From: Candidatus Mediterraneibacter surreyensis
GTDB taxonomy: Bacteria > Bacillota > Clostridia > Lachnospirales > Lachnospiraceae
Assembly: GCA_019118885.1 (NCBI GenBank)
Contig: DWYB01000011.1
Location: 1-33,971, forward strand
Length of the DNA: 33,971 bases
Reading direction: 5' to 3'
In this document: positions 1-7,277 of the stretch, one piece after another
Position numbering within the stretch: the stretch's first letter is position 1
Layout: every line of letters starts with the position of its first letter
The notes under the pieces: model-generated
The model's input: only the letters and a program-made list of their open reading frames with translations
What the model was told of the DNA's origin: nothing
The model's database searches: none
Made by a program: the position numbers and the translations under genes

Positions 1-396
1 TGCCACCAGACAGAAAGAGATGATACTATCATATACTGATTGAAGGAGATGTGAAAGGATAACTTCTACTTGTGAAAGAGTAAAGTCTATCTCATGTCAG
101 TGAACTAGAATTTAAAATTTCATTTTACCAATGACTTATACGCTTTATATATGTCTGGCATTTTCATCCCGCCTGTGGTATCATGAACAAAAGCATTACA
201 TTTCCAGCATGTTCTATTCTTAGGCGGCGTCACTGTCTGCATCAACAGTTCTATTACATTCAGGAAAATCTCGATGCTTTTCATTCCCTATTAACAGCAG
301 AGAGACCTTGGATGCAAAAGAACAGCGGGCAGAAAATATTGTCTTGCCGCCGGCATCGCCAGTCTCTTTGCACTACATTTCAAAGGAGGCTGAAAT
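1..396. other. Intergenic stretch with no recognised gene
   Basis: No reading frame here has a ribosome site or a recognisable protein. It is AT-rich to about 180 and then carries the leader of the gene at 397, ending in a strong AAAGGAGG ribosome site at about 384-391. I see no clear promoter, tRNA or terminator. The left edge may belong to a feature outside the window. Confidence 0.5.
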
Positions 397-1383
397 ATGG
401 CGAACGAAATAAAGACGACAAACTCGGAAAACACAGTAAACTCAGCAAACTCAGTAAATTCAGCAAACACAGCAGTCACTGTGCCGGTCAACCGGATGTA
501 CAAGTCCACCTTGTTCATCATGCTGTTTCAGGACAAGAAAAACCTGCTGGAACTGTACAATGCAGTAAGCGGAAAACATTATACCGATCCGGAAGTCCTG
601 GAGATCAACACCCTGGAAAACGCGATCTATATGACAGTCAAGAACGATATCTCTTTCCTGATTGACGGGCGGATCTCCCTGTATGAGCACCAGTCCACCT
701 ACAACCCCAACCTGCCTTTGCGGTTCCTGCTTTATATCGCAAAGCTGTACTCAAGGATGACGCGGAACGCGAACCTGTACGGAACAAAAGTGATCCGGAT
801 CCCGCCGCCGGAGTTCCTAATCTTCTACAATGGAAAGGAAGAACTTCCGGAGCGGACAGTTCTGAAACTGTCAGACATGTATGAAAAGGAAGATCCCCGT
901 GCAGGATTGGAACTAGAAGCAGTGATGCTGAATATTTCAGGAAAGCATAACCAGAAGTTGAAAGATGCCTGCAGGACACTCAAGGATTACGCAATCTATA
1001 CGGACAAAGTCCGGGAATACGCGGAAGAGATGGAACTTGCGGACGCAGTGGAGCGGGCAATCCGGGAGTGTATCGCGGAGGATGTGCTGAAGGACTTTCT
1101 GGAGAAGCATAGAGCGGAGGCGAAAGAAATGAGTATATTCGAATATGATCAGGAAAAGCATATGAGACAGGAACGGGAAGAAGCCTGGACGGAGGGGCAT
1201 AGCGCCGGATTGGAAGAGGGCGTGGAAAAAGGAATTGCCAGAGGAGAAGAGCAGATGCTCATGACGCAGATACGCAAAAAGCTATCCAGGGGAAAGAATG
1301 CCTCGGTGATCGCAGAAGAGTTGGAGGAGACAGAAGAGCGCGTCAGAAAGCTGATCGATAAGATTGATGAAGGAGAGTCATAA
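397..1383 (+). CDS. Rpn-family / PD-(D/E)XK nuclease-like protein
   Basis: The 328-residue protein resembles the Rpn (recombination-promoting nuclease, formerly transposase_31) group, which is widespread and often multicopy in Clostridia. Residues 1-30 are low-complexity Asn/Ser/Ala encoded by a nonamer repeat. The fold starts near MYKSTLF (residue 34). The likely nuclease core is Asp90 in FLIDGRISLYEHQ with Glu97-x-Gln99, followed by the conserved LPLRFLLYIAKLY helix. The C-terminal third is charged and helical, with a Gly/Glu-rich segment (AGLEEGVEKGIARGEE) common in this family. The start is fixed by AAAGGAGG 5 nt upstream of ATG 397. Known Rpn proteins are Mg-dependent DNases linked to recombination and, in some cases, phage defence. 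Function here is inferred from family only. Confidence 0.75.
   Translation: MANEIKTTNSENTVNSANSVNSANTAVTVPVNRMYKSTLFIMLFQDKKNLLELYNAVSGKHYTDPEVLEINTLENAIYMTVKNDISFLIDGRISLYEHQSTYNPNLPLRFLLYIAKLYSRMTRNANLYGTKVIRIPPPEFLIFYNGKEELPERTVLKLSDMYEKEDPRAGLELEAVMLNISGKHNQKLKDACRTLKDYAIYTDKVREYAEEMELADAVERAIRECIAEDVLKDFLEKHRAEAKEMSIFEYDQEKHMRQEREEAWTEGHSAGLEEGVEKGIARGEEQMLMTQIRKKLSRGKNASVIAEELEETEERVRKLIDKIDEGES
421..474 (+). repeat. Six in-frame 9-bp tandem repeats
   Basis: Six consecutive nonamers with consensus AACTCAGYA lie in the Rpn-like gene and encode Asn-Ser/Thr-Ala/Val/Glu triplets (residues 9-26). Changes in copy number would keep the reading frame and only lengthen or shorten the N-terminal linker. 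Confidence 0.85.
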
Positions 1384-1514
1384 GCAGATTATAATGCATG
1401 CACAGAGCGGAGACGAAGGAAAGAAGATATCTCCCTTGTGGCAGAAGCCTCAATGGAAGAGATAAGAAAAGCAAAGAGTCTGTCCTGAACACAGGAACGC
1501 AGGATCAACGCTGA

Positions 1515-1545
1515 ATCGGCAGGGCTAGCGTAAAATTTTTGTAGG
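1515..1545 (+). repeat. Left target duplication and left inverted repeat of the IS
   Basis: The 9-bp target duplication ATCGGCAGG occupies 1515-1523. The 22-bp left terminal repeat (1524-1545) contains GCGTAAA and TGTAGG, and matches the reverse complement of 3195-3216 at 16 of 22 positions (15 of 18 in the inner part). Confidence 0.85.
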
Positions 1546-3216
1546 GCATATAGAAAAGGGAACGCCAGTTTTGTGTTATTATATTAGTCGACCAAAACCA
1601 ATAGCACAAAGGAAGGTGTTCCCTATGATTAAGAGTATACAACAGTTTGAAGAGTCTGGCATTAAAAAATTAGAGAAGATAATTGAAAGTTTTATGAAAG
1701 ACCCTAAGGATATGGCATCCTTTGTTTATGGAATCCGCGATGAGGTGATTGCTCTGGGGCTGGATCTCATAAAAGAGACATTAGAAGACTGCAACCAGAT
1801 GCTCCGTGATAGTGCAAAAAGGAAGCAGTCCTGGGAAGTGGTAAGGACCGATGGGAAAAAGCTGACAACATGTCTTGGGACTGTTTGCTTTGAAAAGACG
1901 TTGTTCCGGAATAAACAGACCAGAGAAAGCGCTTATCTGCTGGATCGGATCATAGGGATAGAAAGCCATGAGCGGCTGACAGAAGACGCTGAAGCGAAAC
2001 TGCTGGAGGAGGCAGTTCAGACTTCATACCGGAAAGCAGGGGAAGAAACAAGCCTGACAGACCAGGTGAGCAAACAAACCGTCAAGAATAAACTGCATAA
2101 ACTGGCATTCCCGCAACAGAAGGAAGAAAAGCCGGAGAAAAAGGCAGTTGAGTTTCTGTATATTGATGCGGATGAAGACCATGTATCCCTGCAGTTCAAA
2201 GAGATGAAAGGGGACCTAGAGACTGGAGAGAATAACTGGAAGAATAACTGTGTTCTGGCAAAGCTGGTGTATGTGTATGAGGGGATTGAGCCGGAATCTC
2301 CAAAGAGTAAAAGGCATAAGCTGGTCAATCCCCACTATTTCAGCGGAGTCTACGATGGAGCAGATAACGCAAAGCTGTGGGACGAGGTATATGCATATCT
2401 GGACAGCCATTATGATCTGAAAAAAGTGAAGAAGATATATCTGAATGCAGATGGAGGGACATGGATCCAGAGCGGGAAAAAGAGGATTGCAGGGATCACC
2501 AGTGTATTGGATGGATTTCATCTGCAAAAGTATCTGCTGAAAATGACAAGCCACATGAAAGACAGCGTGGATGATGCACGAAAAGAACTCTGTGATGCGA
2601 TCAAAAGCGGAACCAAGGCAGATTTCCAAAGTGTAGTTGAACGGCTGAAAGTCTGCGCAGGAACAGAAGCGACAGAAAAACGGATTGAAGAAAGCGGGGC
2701 CTATATCCTCTCGAACTGGATAGCAGCAAAAATCCGTTTAAAGGATCGAGAGACAGTAAAGGGATGCAGCGCAGAAGGGCATGTGAGCCATGTATTGTCC
2801 TCGCGGATGAGTTCCCGTCCTATGGGCTGGAGCCGGACAGGAGTAGATAAAATGGCGCATTTAAGGGCGTATTATTGGAATGGCGGGGATATGCTGGAAC
2901 TGGTCAGACAGCAGGAGCGGGAATTTCCGGTAGCAGCCGGCGCAGAAAATGAAGTGCTGAGTTGCGAGAGTATGCTGCGATGGGAGAGACATCGTCACAA
3001 TAAGCTCGGGAAATATATAGAGAGCATAAACCACAGTGTCAGTACAGAAGTGAAAAAGTATGCATGGTTTAACGCGCATATCTGGGGATTATAAAAGCAA
3101 AGGACTTGCAAGGAGAAAACAAAGGAAGTATAGTATAAAAAGGTATTGAACTGATATATCTGAAACACATCTGGCAGTTTCTGCCACTATAATTCCTACA
3201 GTAAATTTACGCCGCC
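1524..3216 (+). mobile_element. Complete ISLre2-family insertion sequence (1693 bp)
   Basis: One transposase gene fills the element. Its ends carry 22-bp imperfect inverted repeats, and it is bracketed by a perfect 9-bp direct repeat ATCGGCAGG (1515-1523 and 3217-3225). ISLre2-family elements are known for a single UPF0236-type transposase gene and about 9-bp duplications, which fits. The intact frame, ends and identical duplications suggest a fairly recent, potentially active insertion. The right end lies 8 bp upstream of the -35 box of the ileS promoter, so ileS keeps its promoter but has lost its native upstream DNA. Confidence 0.85.
1625..3094 (+). CDS. ISLre2-family (UPF0236) transposase
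   Basis: The 489-residue protein begins MIKSIQQFEESGIKKLEKI and ends near HSVSTEVKKYAWFNAHIWGL, both typical of UPF0236/ISLre2 transposases. The mid-region segments VEFLYIDADEDHVSLQ and KKIYLNADGGTWI carry acidic residues that are plausible catalytic-core positions. ATG 1625 is preferred over the in-frame codon at 1571 because AAGGAAGG lies about 8 nt upstream and the protein then starts like the family. Length is normal and there is no frameshift or internal stop. It should catalyse cut-and-paste movement of the element between its inverted repeats. Confidence 0.9.
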   Translation: MIKSIQQFEESGIKKLEKIIESFMKDPKDMASFVYGIRDEVIALGLDLIKETLEDCNQMLRDSAKRKQSWEVVRTDGKKLTTCLGTVCFEKTLFRNKQTRESAYLLDRIIGIESHERLTEDAEAKLLEEAVQTSYRKAGEETSLTDQVSKQTVKNKLHKLAFPQQKEEKPEKKAVEFLYIDADEDHVSLQFKEMKGDLETGENNWKNNCVLAKLVYVYEGIEPESPKSKRHKLVNPHYFSGVYDGADNAKLWDEVYAYLDSHYDLKKVKKIYLNADGGTWIQSGKKRIAGITSVLDGFHLQKYLLKMTSHMKDSVDDARKELCDAIKSGTKADFQSVVERLKVCAGTEATEKRIEESGAYILSNWIAAKIRLKDRETVKGCSAEGHVSHVLSSRMSSRPMGWSRTGVDKMAHLRAYYWNGGDMLELVRQQEREFPVAAGAENEVLSCESMLRWERHRHNKLGKYIESINHSVSTEVKKYAWFNAHIWGL

Positions 3217-3225
3217 ATCGGCAGG
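3195..3225 (+). repeat. Right inverted repeat and right target duplication of the IS
   Basis: The right terminal repeat is 3195-3216, followed by the second copy of the 9-bp duplication ATCGGCAGG at 3217-3225. A tenth base (G) also matches on both sides, so the exact cut could shift by one. Confidence 0.85.
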
Positions 3226-3233
3226 GAAACCTC

Positions 3234-3262
3234 TTGACGAACTCTGCCTTATTCTATATAAT
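3234..3262 (+). promoter_or_regulatory. Vegetative promoter of the ileS leader
   Basis: TTGACG (3234-3239), a 17-bp spacer and TATAAT (3257-3262) form a near-consensus sigma-A promoter. It sits just upstream of the T-box, as expected for a T-box operon. Confidence 0.9.
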
Positions 3263-3284
3263 TACCTTTGTATGAATTTCAACA

Positions 3285-3604
3285 GCAAAGGTGATGACGG
3301 AGACAGTAGGTCATATCCGAACATTCCAGCGAGCCGGGAAGGGTGCGAGCCCGGTATCAGTAGAATATTTCCGAATATCACTCCCGAACCGCAGCCCCCA
3401 ACGCATACAGAAGAAGCATGAATGCATGAGAGAGTAAGGGCTGACGCGGATCCCGCGTTAGAGGATACCATATGCGAACTGAATTGCTTTTATCACGGAA
3501 TCAGACAGTGTGTATACGGGTGAAGGAAGTTCAAGTATGTTGTAACAGGTGGTTAAAACGAGAGAAATGGCTTTCGTCCTTTTACAGGACGGGAGCCTTT
3601 TTTT
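3285..3604 (+). promoter_or_regulatory. T-box leader, isoleucine specificity
   Basis: The leader has the T-box order. A stem I region carries AGTAGG and the GAGCCGGG...CCCGGT hairpin. A specifier segment CCGAATATCACTCC contains the Ile codon ATC (3377-3379). The antiterminator sequence AGGTGGTTAAAACGAGAG (from about 3547) is followed by an intrinsic terminator. The antiterminator bulge TGGT (3550-3553) can pair with an ACCA tRNA end, which fits tRNA-Ile with discriminator A. Uncharged tRNA-Ile should stabilise antitermination and raise expression of ileS. Unusually, the terminator lies 513 nt before the ileS start. Confidence 0.9.
3569..3604 (+). terminator. T-box intrinsic terminator
   Basis: GGCTTTCGTCC and GGACGGGAGCC form the stem around a TTTTACA loop, followed by seven T. 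This is the regulated off-state of the T-box. Confidence 0.9.
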
Positions 3605-3639
3605 GTCAGATCTTAGAAAACAAGATTTGGACACCGCCA

Positions 3640-3769
3640 GACCGATCGATATGTCCATTGCGGACGCGCTTTCGCTCGGGCCGTAACGCAGCGGACACAT
3701 ATGGCTGCAAAGGACGCAGCCTTAGTGCCGGCGTTACTCTACGGTCCTTAATAGACATATCAATCGGTC
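3640..3769 (-). repeat. Structured repeat family 1, copy A (inverted)
   Basis: This 130-bp element folds on itself. The terminal arms (3640-3655 and 3754-3769) are complementary at 15 of 16 positions. Read on the minus strand it contains ATTAAGGACCGTA, AACGCCGGCACT, a hairpin GGCTGC/GCAGCC, an inner helix GTAACGC/GCGTTAC, a GCGAAAGC GNRA-type tetraloop and GCGTCCGCAAT. The single arm mismatch becomes a U-G wobble if the minus strand is the RNA. Copy B shares the loop blocks but has different, still complementary, helices. I do not recognise the family. Confidence 0.75.
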
Positions 3770-3963
3770 CGACTCCGCGAAATCAGCAGTTTATTAAAAT
3801 CCGACAGAAAAAAGGGCTCCCGGGATGTCGGCTCAGGCCGGCAGGTGCTTCAGATCCGTTGGAAAACATATATGCTTCCAGGACAAGAAAGCGCTCCAAT
3901 AAAAGGTAAGAAAGCCCCCATCTCTCCCGGTTTTGATTCAGGTTCCGTTCTGGGCAGGTCTGA

Positions 3964-4088
3964 CGCAGCTATGTGTCGATTAAGGACCGTAAAGGAACGC
4001 CGGCACTTAGATCGCGTTTTTTGCGATCTTATGTACCGCAGCGTTCCGTCCCGGGCGAGAGCGCGTCCGCAATCGACACATAGCTGCG
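3964..4088 (+). repeat. Structured repeat family 1, copy B
   Basis: The 125-bp element has perfect 18-bp terminal inverted repeats (3964-3981 and 4071-4088). Inside are ATTAAGGACCGTA, AACGCCGGCACT, a hairpin AGATCGC/GCGATCT, an inner helix GGAACGC/GCGTTCC, a GCGAGAGC tetraloop and GCGTCCGCAAT. Against copy A the unpaired blocks are nearly identical, while the arms, hairpin and inner helix differ by compensatory changes. It ends 29 nt before the ileS start, inside the transcribed leader. Confidence 0.8.
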
Positions 4089-4117
4089 GCGGACCAGAGA
4101 CAGAAAGGAAAATCAGT

Positions 4118-7100
4118 ATGTATAAGAAAGTTCCCACAGATATGAATTTTGTCGGCCGTGAGAAGGAAGTCGAGAAGTTCTGGGACGAGAACCACATCTT
4201 CGAGAAGAGTATCGAAGAGCGTGAGGGATGTCCGGAATATATCTTCTACGACGGACCGCCGACTGCAAATGGAAAACCGCACATCGGACATGTGCTCACC
4301 CGTGTCATCAAGGATATGATCCCGAGATACCGCACGATGAAGGGCTACATGGTCCCGAGAAAAGCCGGCTGGGATACCCACGGTCTTCCGGTAGAGCTGG
4401 AAGTGGAGAAATCCCTCGGCCTCGACGGCAAGGATCAGATCGAGGAATATGGTCTGGAGCCGTTTATCAAAAAATGTAAAGAAAGCGTTTGGAAATACAA
4501 AGGAATGTGGGAGGATTTCTCCGCTACCGTCGGTTTCTGGGCTGATATGGAGCATCCTTATGTAACATACCACAATACATTTATCGAGTCTGAGTGGTGG
4601 GCGCTGAAACAGATCTGGGACAAAGGCCTGCTCTACAAGGGCTTTAAGATTGTTCCCTACTGCCCGCGCTGTGGTACGCCGCTGTCCGCACAGGAAGTAG
4701 CTCAGGGCTACAAGGATGTGAAAGAGCGCTCCGCAGTTGTAAGATTTAAAGTAAAGGACGAGGATGCATATATCCTTGCATGGACGACCACCCCGTGGAC
4801 ACTGCCGTCCAACCTCGCACTCTGTGTAAACCCGAACGAGGATTACGCGAAAGTAAAGGCAGCAGACGGATACACCTATTATATGGCGTGCGCTCTTCTT
4901 GATACAGTTCTGGGAAGACTGGCAGAGGAAGGAAAGCCGGCATATGAGATCCTTGAGACATACAAAGGTACAGATCTTGAGGGCAAGGAGTACGAGCCGC
5001 TCTACCAGTGTGCCGCAGATGCTGCTGCAAAACAGAACAAGAAGGCATTCTATGTGACATGTGACACATATGTTACCCTGACGGATGGTACCGGAGTCGT
5101 ACACATCGCGCCGGCATTCGGTGAAGATGATGCGAATGTGGGAAGAAAATATGATCTTCCGTTCGTACAGCTTGTAGATGAAAAAGGAAACATGGCGGAG
5201 TCCACTCCGTTCGCAGGGCTGTTTGTAAAGAAAGCAGATCCGGAAGTATTAAAGAATCTGGATGGCAGAGGACTTCTCTTCGACGCACCGAAGTTCGAGC
5301 ACAGCTATCCTCACTGCTGGAGATGTGACACACCGCTGATCTATTATGCGCGCGAGTCATGGTTCATCAAGATGACAGCAGTACGCGATGACCTGATCGC
5401 AAATAACAACACGATCAACTGGATCCCGGAGAGCATCGGAAAAGGACGTTTCGGCGACTGGATCGAGAATGTTCAGGACTGGGGCATCAGCCGTAACCGT
5501 TACTGGGGTACTCCGCTCAATATCTGGGAGTGTGAGTGCGGACATATGCACTCCATCGGAAGTATTGCAGAGCTGAAGGAAATGTCCGACAACTGTCCGG
5601 ACGATATTGAGCTGCACCGTCCGTATATCGACGCAGTGACCATCAAGTGTCCGAAGTGCGGCAAAGAGATGCACCGTGTGCCGGAAGTGATTGACTGCTG
5701 GTTTGACAGCGGTTCCATGCCGTTTGCACAGCACCATTATCCGTTTGAGAATCAGGAGCTGTTCGAGCAGCAGTTCCCGGCAGACTTTATTTCCGAGGCA
5801 GTGGACCAGACAAGAGGATGGTTCTACTCCCTGCTTGCGATCTCCACGCTGATCTTCAACAAGGCTCCTTACAAGAACGTTATTGTCCTCGGACACGTTC
5901 AGGATGAGAACGGACAGAAGATGAGCAAGTCCAAGGGCAATGCGGTGGATCCGTTCGACGCTCTTGAGAAATACGGCGCTGACGCGATCCGCTGGTACTT
6001 CTACATCAACAGCGCACCGTGGCTGCCGAACCGTTTCCACGGGAAAGCCGTGACAGAAGGACAGAGAAAATTCATGGGAACTCTGTGGAATACCTATGCA
6101 TTCTTTGTTCTCTATGCGAATATCGATAATTTTGACGCGACAAAATATACACTGGAATACGATAAACTTACTGTAATGGATAAATGGCTTCTGTCCAAAA
6201 TGAACACCATGGTGAAAGATGTAGATAACAATCTGGCGAACTACCGTATTCCGGAGGCGGCACGTGCCCTTCAGGAGTTTGTGGACGACATGAGCAACTG
6301 GTACGTAAGAAGAAGCCGTGAGCGTTTCTGGGCAAAGGGCATGGAGCAGGATAAGATCAATGCATACATGACACTGTATACAGCGCTTGTGACCGTATCC
6401 AAGGCGGCTGCCCCCATGATTCCGTTCATGACAGAGGAAATCTATCAGAACCTTGTCCGCAGCATTGACAAGGATGCACCGGAAAGTATCCACCTGTGCC
6501 TGTTCCCGGAGGTGAATGAGGATCAGATCGATCCGGAGCTGGAGCAGAACATGGACAATGTCCTGAAGCTTGTCGTTATGGGACGTGCCTGCAGAAACAC
6601 ATCCAATATCAAGAACCGTCAGCCGATCGGTCAGATGTTCGTGAAAGCCGCGTTTACCCTGCCTGAGTTCTATCAGGAGATCGTGGCAGACGAGCTGAAT
6701 GTGAAGAATGTTAAATTTACGGAAGATGTAAGAGACTTTACTTCATACAATTTTAAACCTCAGTTAAAGACAGTGGGCCCGAAATATGGTAAAATGTTAG
6801 GTGGCATTAAGGCTGCCCTTGATTCTGTGGACGGTAACGCTGCAATGGATGAGGTCAATGAGACCGGAGCTCTTAAGCTCGATGTGAATGGTCAGGAGAT
6901 CACACTGTTCCGCGAGGATCTGCTGATCGAGACCGCACAGATCGAAGGGTATGTGTCAGAAAATGACAACGGAATTACCGTAGTCCTCGATACAAATCTG
7001 ACGCCGGAGCTCCTGGAGGAAGGATTCGTCCGTGAGATCATCAGCAAGGTACAGACCATGAGAAAAGAGGCAGACTTTGAAGTGATGGACCGTATCCGCG

Positions 7101-7273
7101 TAACTTATGACGGCAGTGACAAGGCAGAGACGATCTTCGCAAAATATGCCGATGAGATCGCCGGGGAAGTGCTCGCCAATGAAGTGGCGAAGGCAGAGCC
7201 GGCAGGCTATGTAAAGGAGTGGAAGATCAACGGTGAAACAGTTACAATGGGTGTGGAAAAGGAAGGAAAATAA
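4118..7273 (+). CDS. ileS: Isoleucyl-tRNA synthetase
   Basis: This class I synthetase (1051 residues) charges tRNA-Ile in the cytoplasm. The ATP-site motif HIGH is at residues 55-58 (GKPHIGHVL) and KMSKS at 601-605 (KMSKSKGN). The editing (CP1) domain lies between them, with TTTPWTLPSN. Paired cysteines in CPRCG, HCWRCD and CPKCG suggest bound zinc. The length and the KMSKSKGN and AGWDTHGLPVE wording match the longer, eukaryote-like bacterial class (IleS2) rather than the E. coli class. ATG 4118 is chosen because GAAAGGAA lies just upstream and the product then begins as the family does. The Ile T-box upstream fixes both identity and regulation. glgP follows 4 nt after the stop. Confidence 0.97.
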   Translation: MYKKVPTDMNFVGREKEVEKFWDENHIFEKSIEEREGCPEYIFYDGPPTANGKPHIGHVLTRVIKDMIPRYRTMKGYMVPRKAGWDTHGLPVELEVEKSLGLDGKDQIEEYGLEPFIKKCKESVWKYKGMWEDFSATVGFWADMEHPYVTYHNTFIESEWWALKQIWDKGLLYKGFKIVPYCPRCGTPLSAQEVAQGYKDVKERSAVVRFKVKDEDAYILAWTTTPWTLPSNLALCVNPNEDYAKVKAADGYTYYMACALLDTVLGRLAEEGKPAYEILETYKGTDLEGKEYEPLYQCAADAAAKQNKKAFYVTCDTYVTLTDGTGVVHIAPAFGEDDANVGRKYDLPFVQLVDEKGNMAESTPFAGLFVKKADPEVLKNLDGRGLLFDAPKFEHSYPHCWRCDTPLIYYARESWFIKMTAVRDDLIANNNTINWIPESIGKGRFGDWIENVQDWGISRNRYWGTPLNIWECECGHMHSIGSIAELKEMSDNCPDDIELHRPYIDAVTIKCPKCGKEMHRVPEVIDCWFDSGSMPFAQHHYPFENQELFEQQFPADFISEAVDQTRGWFYSLLAISTLIFNKAPYKNVIVLGHVQDENGQKMSKSKGNAVDPFDALEKYGADAIRWYFYINSAPWLPNRFHGKAVTEGQRKFMGTLWNTYAFFVLYANIDNFDATKYTLEYDKLTVMDKWLLSKMNTMVKDVDNNLANYRIPEAARALQEFVDDMSNWYVRRSRERFWAKGMEQDKINAYMTLYTALVTVSKAAAPMIPFMTEEIYQNLVRSIDKDAPESIHLCLFPEVNEDQIDPELEQNMDNVLKLVVMGRACRNTSNIKNRQPIGQMFVKAAFTLPEFYQEIVADELNVKNVKFTEDVRDFTSYNFKPQLKTVGPKYGKMLGGIKAALDSVDGNAAMDEVNETGALKLDVNGQEITLFREDLLIETAQIEGYVSENDNGITVVLDTNLTPELLEEGFVREIISKVQTMRKEADFEVMDRIRVTYDGSDKAETIFAKYADEIAGEVLANEVAKAEPAGYVKEWKINGETVTMGVEKEGK

Positions 7274-7277
7274 GACA

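Noticed and set aside
183-665. 160-codon frame overlapping the Rpn-like gene start
   Set aside because: It overlaps the Rpn-like gene in another frame, has no ribosome site and has a composition unlike a folded protein.
3472-3909. 145-codon frame across the T-box terminator and repeat copy A
   Set aside because: It runs through the T-box, its terminator and structured element A; the coding look comes from the repeat.
3845-4117. N-terminal extension of ileS upstream of ATG 4118
   Set aside because: The extension is translated from structured element B and resembles no synthetase; ATG 4118 has a ribosome site and gives the family N-terminus.
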